Origin: an uncultured Nonlabens sp.
Lineage (GTDB): Bacteria > Bacteroidota > Bacteroidia > Flavobacteriales > Flavobacteriaceae
Reading direction: 5' to 3'
Assembly (NCBI GenBank): GCA_947491755.1
Contig: CANLKV010000002.1
Span: 124,001-188,000, forward strand
DNA: 64,000 bases
Under the pieces are notes generated by a model. That model saw nothing but the letters and a program-made list of their open reading frames with translations, did no database searches and was not told where the DNA came from. The translations under genes and the position numbers were made by a program. Every line of letters starts with the position of its first letter. Position 1 is the stretch's first letter. Shown here one piece after another: positions 18,144 to 26,097 of this stretch.

Positions 18144-18959
18144 ATGAACGCTATATCGTTGCTTTTTGATTTTTACATACGCAGCAGTTTGCATGTAAGT
18201 ATTTGCTATGTAGCTTTTTACATGGTAGTGGCAACGGGTTTGAACCAGTCGCCATCAATGATGGAACTTATTGCAGTAGGTAGCGCTACGTTTGTAGGTT
18301 ATAATCTAGCAAAATATGCTCACGTCATTCACTTATCGTTTAGATACCGCCAGTGGATTATATCAAGTACCGTACTTGCAGCAGTATTAGCACTTGTAAC
18401 CATATTAAAACTAGGATTGTCCGCTATTATTTTATTCTCTTTATGTAGCGTATTAACCTTATTTTATTCATTGCCTTATTTATTAGGACGCAGCCTAAGA
18501 CAAATACCCATGCTTAAACTAGGTACTATAGGTTTTTGCTGGTCTATTCTGGCTGTATTACTACCACAATTAGTCAACGAAAATTATGAGTGGAACCACG
18601 ATATAGTTAAGATCTCATTGCTTGAAATCCTCAAATATGGACTTATTGTAACGGCATTATGTATCCCTTTTGAAATAAGAGACTTAAAATATGACGAGCC
18701 AGAATTGCGCACACTACCTCAATTAATAGGAGAGCGGTGGTCAAAAATAGTGGGGGTTTGTCATCTACTTGTAGCGATGATTATACAGATGGTTTATATA
18801 GATCAAGTGTACATCATAAGCATGATTACGTACATCATGATAGCAATAATAGCGCTTGCGATTGTAGGTACTAATAAATTAAAAGCTGATTACTACGCTA
18901 GTTTTTTTGTTGAAGCGCTGCCAGTAATATGGTGGTTATTACTAGTCTTTTTTATTTAG
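18144..18959 (+). CDS. UbiA-like prenyltransferase-family membrane protein
   Basis: A 271-residue protein with about eight membrane helices. The second half carries a UbiA-like element, 'IPFEIRDLKYDEPELRTLPQLIG', near residue 178, which corresponds to the second Asp-rich motif followed by the T-L-P turn. 'LTLFYSLPYLLGRSLRQIPMLKLGTIG' also matches the family. The first Asp-rich motif (NxxxDxxxD) is replaced by 'VGYNLAKYAHV', with no Asp, so ordinary Mg-diphosphate chemistry is doubtful. This may be a divergent flavobacterial subgroup. It converges with, and overlaps by 8 bp, the zinc-finger gene on the other strand. Confidence 0.7.
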   Translation: MNAISLLFDFYIRSSLHVSICYVAFYMVVATGLNQSPSMMELIAVGSATFVGYNLAKYAHVIHLSFRYRQWIISSTVLAAVLALVTILKLGLSAIILFSLCSVLTLFYSLPYLLGRSLRQIPMLKLGTIGFCWSILAVLLPQLVNENYEWNHDIVKISLLEILKYGLIVTALCIPFEIRDLKYDEPELRTLPQLIGERWSKIVGVCHLLVAMIIQMVYIDQVYIISMITYIMIAIIALAIVGTNKLKADYYASFFVEALPVIWWLLLVFFI

Positions 18960-19203
18960 CCTTCATTTGCTCTTTGAGACGAGCCTTTATTTTTTGCTTT
19001 TGCTCAAGGGTTAGCTTGATCCATTTAAGGCCATTCATTTTGCGAGTAAAAATATCATTTGTTTTATGAAATTTACGACAGCCGTTACAATGGGATTTGT
19101 GTAGATTGAGTCGGAAAAGCTCTTTTGGATTAAGATCTTTATATTGATCACGTGTACTTAGTACATGTGCATCATCACAATTAATAAAAAATCTAAATGC
19201 CAT
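18952..19203 (-). CDS. small zinc-finger protein paired with the ECF sigma factor (putative anti-sigma)
   Basis: An 83-residue protein starting two bases after the sigma-factor stop. It contains 'INCDDAHVLSTRDQYKDL' and then 'LHKSHCNGCRKFHKTND', an H-X3-C-X2-C arrangement as in zinc-binding anti-sigma (zf-HC2/ZAS-like) domains. Bacteroidota often carry such a short soluble partner right after an ECF sigma gene. There is no membrane segment, so it would act in the cytoplasm. Control of the adjacent sigma factor is inferred from position and motif only. Confidence 0.65.
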   Translation of the reverse strand: MAFRFFINCDDAHVLSTRDQYKDLNPKELFRLNLHKSHCNGCRKFHKTNDIFTRKMNGLKWIKLTLEQKQKIKARLKEQMKAK

Positions 19204-19205
19204 TC

Positions 19206-19769
19206 TTAATTTTCGTTAAACCATTTATCTTTTAGACAATCCATAAGCTGCACACGCGCCCTATGCAATATTACCCATAAATTGGACGCCGTGATATTAT
19301 GTTCCTTACAGATCGTTTCGGTTTCTAGGTTGTCGATGGATTTTTGAACAAATATTGTCGCATAACGTTCTGGTAGTGAGTCTATACAAGCACTAAGTGC
19401 CTCGCCTAATTCTTTTTGCTCAATCTCGTCTTCAACCGTTGGGTTGCGCATGTCACCCACACGTTCTTCTAGCCAGTCGCCCTCTTGATCGCTCGTCTCT
19501 AGGTAACTTACCCGAACTTCTGCCTTGCCTTTTTTACTGTTTTGCTTGCGATACTGATCTATGATTTTTCTTTTTAAGATAGAAACCAGCCAGGTGCGCT
19601 CTGTGCTATTTCCTTGAAAACGATGAGCGCTCTTCAAACCAGCCAGAAAAGTTTCTGACACAAGATCCTGCGCCAGTACAGGATCATTAATCCTGGTTAT
19701 GGTATAATTGAATAGATAATCGCCGTAGCGGTCTACCCATTTTTCTGGTATCAGTTTTACTTCAGGCAT
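19206..19769 (-). CDS. ECF-type RNA polymerase sigma factor
   Basis: A 187-residue sigma-70 family protein with regions 2 and 4 only. Region 2 includes 'YLFNYTITRINDPVLAQDLVSETFLAGLKSAHRF' and the -10 recognition part 'RTWLVSILKRKIIDQYRK'. Region 4 includes 'IDSLPERYATIFVQKSIDNLETETICKEHNITASNLWVILHRARVQL', a helix-turn-helix. A 30-residue acidic linker joins them. It is cotranscribed with the zinc-finger gene. The regulon is unknown, and no gene of obvious function lies in the same operon. Confidence 0.92.
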   Translation of the reverse strand: MPEVKLIPEKWVDRYGDYLFNYTITRINDPVLAQDLVSETFLAGLKSAHRFQGNSTERTWLVSILKRKIIDQYRKQNSKKGKAEVRVSYLETSDQEGDWLEERVGDMRNPTVEDEIEQKELGEALSACIDSLPERYATIFVQKSIDNLETETICKEHNITASNLWVILHRARVQLMDCLKDKWFNEN

Positions 19770-19825
19770 TTCATGTTTTTATATTTCTGCTGCTATCCGT
19801 TAATTAGAAATAGCAGTTAATCTTA

Positions 19826-21883
19826 TTATGTAATTAATCCTGCTCTTTTAAGCAATGCGTCTATTTTTGGTTCGCTTCCGCGGAAGCGTGTATACAACAA
19901 CATGGGGTTTTCAGTACCACCTTTTGACAATACATGATCCTTAAAGCGAGATCCTACCTCACGATTAAAAATCCCTTCCTCTTTAAACACTTCAAATGCA
20001 TCTGCATCTAGAACCTCTGCCCACTTGTAGCTATAATAACCAGCGCTATAACCTCCCTGGAAGATATGTGCAAATGCCGTACTCATACAACTGCTTTCTA
20101 CATCTGGATACAAGTCTGTCGCTTCAAAAACCTTTTGCTCGTGCTCTTTTACATCTTTTATAGAAGTAGGATCAATACCATGCCAGCTCATATCTAACAT
20201 CCCAAATGAGAGCTGTCGCAATGTTTGTAAACCTTCTTGAAAGTTTGCTGCCTTTTTAATTTTATCAATATATGCTGCTGGAATAACTTCATCAGTTTGA
20301 TAATGTCTTGCAAATAATTCTAGTGCTTCTTTTTCATAACACCAGTTTTCTAGGATCTGACTGGGCAACTCTACAAAATCCCAAAATACTGACGTACCAG
20401 ACAGACTGCGGTATTTAGTATTAGCCAGCATACCATGAAGGGCATGACCAAATTCATGAAACAATGTGGTCACTTCATTAAAGGTAAGTAACGATGGTTT
20501 TGTACTGGTGGGTTTAGTAAAGTTACAAACAATGGATACGTGTGGCCTGCTGTTATGATCCCCATTAAGATATTGATCTTTAAACGAGGTCATCCATGCA
20601 CCGTTGCGCTTTCCTTTTCTCGGAAAAAAATCTGCATAAAATATAGAATTCAATTGCCCATCCTCCTGTCTTACCTCATAGGTCATCACATCTTTATGAT
20701 AGGTATCTATCGTATCTGTCTTGTGAAAACTAAGGCCATATAGACGTCGTGCCACTTCAAAAGCACCATCGATAACATTCTCTAGTTTGAAAAAAGGCTT
20801 GAGTAATTCATCATCCAACTCAAAATTTTTCTTCTTTAATTTTTCGGAAAAGTAGGCAGCATCCCATTTTTCTAATTGTGCAATAGGTGCGAGGTTAGTT
20901 TCTTTTAAAAAGTCATGTGCAAACTGTGTTAAAGTTTCAAACTCTTTAATGGCTGCGGGTTTTGCTTTTTCTAATAGCGCTTCTGAGAACTCTGTAACCT
21001 TATCTGGAGTCATTGCCATGCGCTCTTCTAGGACAAAATGCGCATGTGTTTTGTACCCTAATAATTGAGCTCTCTCATATCTTAAACGTGCGATTTCTAG
21101 AACGTTCTCTTGATTGCTGTGTTTTCCCTGATATGCCCTAGCACCAAATGCTTTGGACAATTGCTCGCGTAAACCGCGATCGTCTGCATAGGTCATAAAA
21201 GGAATATAGCTGGGATAATCTAGCGTAAAAACATAACCATCTTTATCGCGAGATTTTGCTTCTTCGGCAGCGGCTTCTAGTGCAGATTCTGGTAAACCGC
21301 TCAATCGATCCTTGGCAGTAATATGTAATTCAAAATCTTGAGTCGCTGCCAGAACATTCTCGCCAAAACTTAACGTCAACTGGGAAAGTTGCTCATCAAT
21401 TTCTCGCAGTCTTGTTTTTTTATCCTCTGTCAGGTTTGCTCCATTACGAGCAAAACGCTTGTATTGTTTCTCTAGCAGAGTCAATTGTTCTGGATCTAAG
21501 GACAAATTTTCTCGATTATCATAGACCGCTTTGACTCGATCAAACAGCTGCTGATTGAGCGTTACATCATTGCCAAATTTTGACAGCTGCGGACTAACTA
21601 CACGAGCGATGCGTTGAATCTCATCATTTGTTTCTGCACTATTGAGATTGAAAAAGATAGAACTTATCCGGCTCAATTTATCGCCACTTTTATCTAGCGC
21701 CTCAATCGTATTAGAGAATGTAGCAGGTTGAACGCTGCTAGTAATCTGATCTATTTCTTCCTGTGCAAGGGATATCGCTTTCGCGAAAGCGGATTCAAAA
21801 TCTTCCTCTTTAATACGCGAGAAAGGTGCCGTTTGAAACGGTGTGTCAAAATCTAGTAGTAGGGGGTTTCTTTCTGTACTCAT
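19826..21883 (-). CDS. M3 family metallopeptidase (oligopeptidase A / peptidyl-dipeptidase Dcp type)
   Basis: A 685-residue zinc peptidase. The HExxH motif is 'LFHEFGHALHGML' near residue 470, followed by 'FVELPSQILENW', which supplies the third zinc ligand. The C-terminal 'RFRGSEPKIDALLKRAGL' matches the family ending. These cytoplasmic enzymes degrade oligopeptides and signal-peptide fragments. The start at 21883 (MSTERNPLLLDFDTPF) is chosen by family similarity; the open frame runs 21 codons further upstream. Two palindrome elements lie in the gene: an exact copy at the N-terminus (encoding SAFAKA) and a CCGCGG-centred variant near the C-terminus (encoding RFRGS). Confidence 0.93.
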   Translation of the reverse strand: MSTERNPLLLDFDTPFQTAPFSRIKEEDFESAFAKAISLAQEEIDQITSSVQPATFSNTIEALDKSGDKLSRISSIFFNLNSAETNDEIQRIARVVSPQLSKFGNDVTLNQQLFDRVKAVYDNRENLSLDPEQLTLLEKQYKRFARNGANLTEDKKTRLREIDEQLSQLTLSFGENVLAATQDFELHITAKDRLSGLPESALEAAAEEAKSRDKDGYVFTLDYPSYIPFMTYADDRGLREQLSKAFGARAYQGKHSNQENVLEIARLRYERAQLLGYKTHAHFVLEERMAMTPDKVTEFSEALLEKAKPAAIKEFETLTQFAHDFLKETNLAPIAQLEKWDAAYFSEKLKKKNFELDDELLKPFFKLENVIDGAFEVARRLYGLSFHKTDTIDTYHKDVMTYEVRQEDGQLNSIFYADFFPRKGKRNGAWMTSFKDQYLNGDHNSRPHVSIVCNFTKPTSTKPSLLTFNEVTTLFHEFGHALHGMLANTKYRSLSGTSVFWDFVELPSQILENWCYEKEALELFARHYQTDEVIPAAYIDKIKKAANFQEGLQTLRQLSFGMLDMSWHGIDPTSIKDVKEHEQKVFEATDLYPDVESSCMSTAFAHIFQGGYSAGYYSYKWAEVLDADAFEVFKEEGIFNREVGSRFKDHVLSKGGTENPMLLYTRFRGSEPKIDALLKRAGLIT
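19873..19888. repeat. variant of the dispersed palindrome (CGCTTCCGCGGAAGCG)
   Basis: Still a perfect palindrome; two compensating changes turn the TCGCGA centre into CCGCGG. It lies near the 3' end of the M3 peptidase gene and encodes RFRGS in a conserved family segment. Confidence 0.85.
21776..21791. repeat. dispersed 16-bp palindrome, copy 4 (inside the M3 peptidase gene)
   Basis: Exact copy. With its preceding TCC codon it encodes SAFAKA, the same reading frame and peptide as in gcvP. Confidence 0.95.
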
Positions 21884-21952
21884 GACTGTAAATGTACGAG
21901 CGAAAAAACAAGAGTTGTTTAGGGTTTTGTTAAAACACTTCAACAAAACGCA

Positions 21953-22192
21953 CTACAAAAAGAAATAACCCCACACAAAAAAGAGGACAGCCAGCGCTGT
22001 ATGGCTGATGCCTAAATAATTAACAGATTGTACCGTAAACTGGCGGTTGATAATTACCGCACATAAAAAGTGAATTGCTCCAGCGGTCAAAAAATGCCAC
22101 TTAGTAAAATGTCGAGCTGATAATTCAAAACAGCACCAGATAAATGTGAGCAAAAATACCAGCAATGACATGCGCTGGTATGCTTTATTCAT
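21953..22192 (-). CDS. small membrane protein of unknown function
   Basis: A 79-residue protein with three hydrophobic stretches ('LLVFLLTFIWCCFEL', 'LTAGAIHFLCAVII', 'ISHTALAVLFFVWGYFFL'). Its ATG overlaps the purE stop by 8 bp, which points to translational coupling. No family or conserved motif is recognised. The codon use looks like that of its neighbours. It ends just upstream of the M3 peptidase gene. Confidence 0.55.
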   Translation of the reverse strand: MNKAYQRMSLLVFLLTFIWCCFELSARHFTKWHFLTAGAIHFLCAVIINRQFTVQSVNYLGISHTALAVLFFVWGYFFL

Positions 22193-22679
22193 TTTTGTTT
22201 AGTTGGGCGGCAGCAGCTGTAACTTTTTCTTTAAGCCCTTGTTTGTAAGCTATAATACGATCTCTTACCTCGTCTTGTGTTGCGCCTAATATTTGTGCTG
22301 CCAGGATACCAGCGTTTTTTGCTCCATTTAAAGCTACCGTGGCGACAGGAACACCGCCGGGCATTTGTAATATAGAAAGAATACTGTCCCAGCCATCGAT
22401 AGAATTGCTGGACTTTACAGGAACACCTATAACAGGCAAGGGTGATAAGCTGGCTACCATCCCTGGTAAATGCGCTGCACCACCAGCTCCCGCTATGATA
22501 ACCGCGATACCTCGATTGTGAGCCTGTTGACCGTAGTCAAACATTTTTTCAGGAGTACGGTGAGCACTTACTACATCTACTTCAACTTCTATCCTTAATT
22601 CTTTTAAGACATCTATGGCATCCTGCATCACGGGTAGATCGCTGGTCGATCCCATGATAATAGCTACTTTTTTATTCAT
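22185..22679 (-). CDS. purE: N5-carboxyaminoimidazole ribonucleotide mutase
   Basis: A 164-residue class I PurE. It shows 'VAIIMGSTSDLPVMQDA' at the N-terminus, 'VSAHRTPEKMFDYGQQA' with the catalytic His, and 'VIIAGAGGAAHLPGMVASLSPLPVIGVPVKSS', the nucleotide and CAIR binding core. It rearranges N5-CAIR to CAIR in purine synthesis and normally needs PurK, which is not in this window. It is the first gene of a short operon with a small membrane protein. Confidence 0.97.
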   Translation of the reverse strand: MNKKVAIIMGSTSDLPVMQDAIDVLKELRIEVEVDVVSAHRTPEKMFDYGQQAHNRGIAVIIAGAGGAAHLPGMVASLSPLPVIGVPVKSSNSIDGWDSILSILQMPGGVPVATVALNGAKNAGILAAQILGATQDEVRDRIIAYKQGLKEKVTAAAAQLNKNE

Positions 22680-22820
22680 AGGGTAAAGTTAGCAAAATCA
22701 GCTGTTAATCTTGATGGTCTCATTAATAAAGTGACTGCATTGAGACTCGTTTCTTTGATGTTAACATACCTGCAACACACTAGGGTAGAGTTGTGGATTA
22801 ATTTTACAGGTAAAATAATA

Positions 22821-23336
22821 ATGATGTTTAAAAATATAGTTTTAGGTATACTAGCGATTGCCGCTGTTTCCTGCCAGACAAATGCTCAAAATAAAAAAGA
22901 TGATACCAGTAAAGAAGTTTACAAGGTGTCCAAAACAGAGGCACAATGGCAGCAAATACTGACAGACGAGGAATTTAACGTATTGCGACAGGCTGGTACA
23001 GAACGCCCCTTCACTAGTCCTTTAAATGAAGAGACCAGCCCTGGGACCTTAATATGCGCTGCATGTTATGCTCCGCTCTATAAAAATGAACACAAATTTA
23101 AATCTGGTACAGGATGGCCCAGCTATGATCGAGCTATAGAAGGTCAGGTAAAACTAAGTAGTGATATGAAAATAGGCTACAAAAGAACCGAGGCTTTATG
23201 TGCAACCTGTGGGAGTCATTTAGGTCATATTTTTGATGATGGGCCTGTAGCAACTACAGGTAAAAGACACTGTATTAATGGTGTTGCTCTGGATTTTGTT
23301 CCAGAAGGACAAGCCTTACCAGCCTTACGTAACTAA
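22821..23336 (+). CDS. msrB: peptide-methionine (R)-S-oxide reductase MsrB, lipoprotein form
   Basis: A 171-residue protein. It begins with a lipoprotein signal (MMFKNIVLGILAIAAVSC, Cys18 as lipidation site), so the enzyme is exported and anchored. The MsrB domain (about residues 45-165) has the zinc cysteines 'CAACYAPLY' and 'CATCGSHLGHIF' and the catalytic Cys in 'RHCINGVALDF'. It reduces methionine-R-sulfoxide in damaged envelope proteins. It lies 20 bp upstream of a second msrB. The start could be one codon later (22824); 30 further in-frame upstream codons were rejected because they precede the signal peptide. Confidence 0.93.
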   Translation: MMFKNIVLGILAIAAVSCQTNAQNKKDDTSKEVYKVSKTEAQWQQILTDEEFNVLRQAGTERPFTSPLNEETSPGTLICAACYAPLYKNEHKFKSGTGWPSYDRAIEGQVKLSSDMKIGYKRTEALCATCGSHLGHIFDDGPVATTGKRHCINGVALDFVPEGQALPALRN

Positions 23337-23356
23337 TACATTGAACCGACTTAATC

Positions 23357-23731
23357 ATGACAGAACAAGAATTTAAAGAAAAGCTTACTCCAGAGCAATA
23401 CCGCGTTCTAAGGGAAAAAGGTACAGAACGTCCTTTTACTGGTGTTTATAATACGCATTATGAGGATGGCGTTTACTCTTGCGCTGCTTGTGGTAATGAA
23501 CTCTACAAGTCCGAAGCAAAGTTTGACAGTGGTTGCGGGTGGCCGTCTTTTGATGACGAGATAGAAGGAGCCATAGAACGCAAACGAGATACCACGCATG
23601 GAATGATTAGGACAGAGATTTTATGCTCTAATTGTGGTAGTCATTTGGGCCATGTCTTTAATGATGGACCTACTCATACAGGAAGAAGACATTGCGTCAA
23701 TAGTTTGAGCCTGGATTTTAAAAAAGCGTAG
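23357..23731 (+). CDS. msrB: peptide-methionine (R)-S-oxide reductase MsrB, cytoplasmic form
   Basis: A 124-residue MsrB without a signal peptide. Zinc ligands are 'CAACGNELY' and 'CSNCGSHLGHVF'; the catalytic Cys is in 'RHCVNSLSLDF'. It also has the 'FDSGCGWPSF' segment, with an extra Cys where the lipoprotein paralogue has Thr. The two msrB genes probably form an operon and repair methionine sulfoxide in two compartments. Confidence 0.95.
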   Translation: MTEQEFKEKLTPEQYRVLREKGTERPFTGVYNTHYEDGVYSCAACGNELYKSEAKFDSGCGWPSFDDEIEGAIERKRDTTHGMIRTEILCSNCGSHLGHVFNDGPTHTGRRHCVNSLSLDFKKA

Positions 23732-23800
23732 ATCCATTTTAATAGATGAAGTACTGTCCAATAGACGTGATAGTACAAAAACAAAAATTGCTGCTGTTGA

Positions 23801-24937
23801 TTAGGAATTCCATTCCGGTAGGTCTTCCATCCAGATTTTAATATTGTTTTTTTTCTGAATTACCCTCAAATGATGTGCCTCTTCTGGTGTGACTAGAGTA
23901 ATAGCAGTGCCAGGATTTTCTGCTCTACCTGTTCGTCCTATACGATGAATGTAGTCTTTTGGCGAGCGCGGCAGTTCGTAATTAATGACGTAAGGTAGAA
24001 ACTCGATATCAATACCACGCGCTAATAAATCTGTAGTGACCAGGCAGCGTACTTCATTGTCAGGATCTTTAAAGTCATTTAGATGTCCTTGTCGTGTACT
24101 TTGTGCTTTTTTACCATGGATTGCCTTTGATTTAATTCCGTTAGAATTAAGCTTGTCATTTACATGTTCTGCTTGATAGGTGGACGAGCAAAATATTAGT
24201 ACTTGTTGCATATCATTTGATTCTATCAAGTGACGTAATAACACTCCTTTTTTCTCGGCTGTCACACGGTAGCCTATTTGTTTTATGAGCGACACATCGC
24301 TTTCTGCAATGGTTGATTCTACCACCACCGCATCGTGAAGAAGATCTGCCTTAATTTTTTCCACACTATCGGATAAGGTGGCAGAAAACAATAAGCTTTG
24401 TTTTTTTGTAGGTAATCTGTGTAAAATTTGATCCATCTCTACCTTGAAGCCTAAAGAAAGCATTTTATCTGCCTCATCAAGGACTAGAATTTTAGTCTTA
24501 GCAATTTTAACTGCATTCTTATCCATCAATTCAAGCAATCTACCTGGTGTAGCGACAAGAATATCAACCCTATTCATCTGCATCATTTGTGGATTAATGC
24601 TGACACCACCATAAACAGCCCTTGTAATGAGCGGATTTTTTAGAGCCTTTGAAAATGTAATAATGACCTCGCTGACTTGCACAGCTAGTTCTCTAGTAGG
24701 AACCATGATAAGAGCTTGTACTTCTCGATTTGATAGTGGATCGATTTTAAGATGCTGCAGTAGGGGCAAAGCATAGGCTAGCGTTTTACCAGAACCAGTT
24801 CTAGCAATGGCCATCACATCCTTACCTTCTAATATAGGTGGTATGGTGGCTTGCTGGACAGCTGTGGGCTGCTGGTAGTTTTGTCTTTCTAATTCCTTAA
24901 TAAGTGCTGCCGAAAGCGATAAATCGGTAAATTTCAT
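23801..24937 (-). CDS. DEAD-box ATP-dependent RNA helicase
   Basis: A 378-residue helicase core with almost no extension. Motifs in order: Q motif ('RQNYQQPTAVQQATIP'), motif I 'ARTGSGKT', Ia 'PTRELAVQ', II 'LDEADKML', III 'SATLS', V 'TDLLARGIDI' and VI 'HRIGRTGRAE'. It resembles the RhlE/DbpA group that remodels rRNA and mRNA, but the short C-terminus lacks a recognisable RNA-binding domain. I chose the start at 24937 (MKFTDLSLSAALIKEL) by family pattern, dropping nine upstream codons. Confidence 0.94.
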   Translation of the reverse strand: MKFTDLSLSAALIKELERQNYQQPTAVQQATIPPILEGKDVMAIARTGSGKTLAYALPLLQHLKIDPLSNREVQALIMVPTRELAVQVSEVIITFSKALKNPLITRAVYGGVSINPQMMQMNRVDILVATPGRLLELMDKNAVKIAKTKILVLDEADKMLSLGFKVEMDQILHRLPTKKQSLLFSATLSDSVEKIKADLLHDAVVVESTIAESDVSLIKQIGYRVTAEKKGVLLRHLIESNDMQQVLIFCSSTYQAEHVNDKLNSNGIKSKAIHGKKAQSTRQGHLNDFKDPDNEVRCLVTTDLLARGIDIEFLPYVINYELPRSPKDYIHRIGRTGRAENPGTAITLVTPEEAHHLRVIQKKNNIKIWMEDLPEWNS

Positions 24938-25041
24938 AAGATCAAATGTCTTACAAAGGTACAAGGTTGTGATGCTAAACCTTTGCTAAGAATAACTATG
25001 AAGTAGAATTCAATCTTGAAAAGTTTTTATCTTATTTGCCT

Positions 25042-25656
25042 ATGAAAAAACTTACTAGAACCTATTATCAGCAAGAGGATGTTGTAGCGATTGCCAGAGA
25101 CCTTATCGGGAAAACAATAGTTACTCATATTGATGGACAGCGCACCAGTGGTATTATTACCGAGACGGAGGCTTATCGAGGACATGGAGATAAAGCTTGT
25201 CACGCACATTTAGGCCGGTTTACAGAGCGTACTAAAATTATGTATGCACCTGGTGGCGTTGCTTATGTTTACTTATGTTATGGTATACATCATCTTTTTA
25301 ATATCATAACAAACACAGAAAATCAAGCAGATGCGGTTCTTATAAGGGCAGTAGAGCCCGTTGATGGAATACTTACAATGCTTGCCAGGCGCCACAAAGT
25401 AAAAGTCGACAAATCACTCACCTCAGGGCCAGGAAATTTTAGTAAAGCATTTGGGATTGATAAAACCCATTACGGTACAGATTTAACAGCAAGCACCATC
25501 TGGATCGAAGAAAAAGAAGAAGATCTAAATAACCAAGCGTCTAGAACCATAGATATAGTAGAGAGCGAACGAATAGGTATCGATTATGCAGGTGAAGACA
25601 AATATTTGCCCTGGCGGTTCTATTTAAAGTCCTCTATTTATGTGTCGGTAAGATAG
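25042..25656 (+). CDS. 3-methyladenine DNA glycosylase (AAG/MPG type)
   Basis: A 204-residue protein of the mammalian-type alkyladenine glycosylase family. 'GIITETEAYRGHGDKACHA' contains the catalytic Glu. 'YAPGGVAYVYLCYGIHHLFNI' and 'AVLIRAVEPVDG' are family blocks, and 'SGPGNFSKAFGID' follows. It excises alkylated purines in base excision repair. An in-frame TTG six bases upstream was rejected in favour of the ATG. It is monocistronic. Confidence 0.94.
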   Translation: MKKLTRTYYQQEDVVAIARDLIGKTIVTHIDGQRTSGIITETEAYRGHGDKACHAHLGRFTERTKIMYAPGGVAYVYLCYGIHHLFNIITNTENQADAVLIRAVEPVDGILTMLARRHKVKVDKSLTSGPGNFSKAFGIDKTHYGTDLTASTIWIEEKEEDLNNQASRTIDIVESERIGIDYAGEDKYLPWRFYLKSSIYVSVR

Positions 25657-25828
25657 CTTTGTCTGATAGAAACAAAATAACTCGCCTGACATATGTAGCT
25701 AATCTATATGGTACTCTAAAACATGCTTGTTTAATCGAAGGCAGCATCCTTAAAAAGTTAACAACCGTTAATTGGTTATCGAGTGAAAGTTTAAAAGTTG
25801 TCCTATAATCTATTAAGATAATATTAAC

Positions 25829-26056
25829 TTATTGTGCTAAAAGGCTTAATAACAGTGCTGTTACTAAAATGGTGGTACTGAAATAAGCCTCCCAATTGTC
25901 GAAGCGATTATTTTCGACCTGTTTTCTCAAATAATTTTGGAAAAGTAAAATGTACATACTTGTAATAGCACATATTTCATGTGTTGTTTTATGCAGAGGA
26001 GGGCTGTTAAGACAAAATATATTGATGCTTATGCACCGATATATTACAGTGAGCAT
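25829..26056 (-). CDS. possible small membrane protein (doubtful ORF)
   Basis: A 75-codon frame in the 441-bp gap between the glycosylase and the first curlin gene. The C-terminal 42 residues (from an internal Met) read as a charged amphipathic stretch, 'NYLRKQVENNRFDNWEAY', followed by a hydrophobic helix, 'FSTTILVTALLLSLLAQ', which is protein-like. The N-terminal part is not. There are no homology clues. It could be a 42-residue membrane peptide or chance. Confidence 0.25.
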   Translation of the reverse strand: MLTVIYRCISINIFCLNSPPLHKTTHEICAITSMYILLFQNYLRKQVENNRFDNWEAYFSTTILVTALLLSLLAQ

Positions 26057-26097
26057 TTAATAACCATAAGTATTTTTTAATTTCTAAATATATAAGT

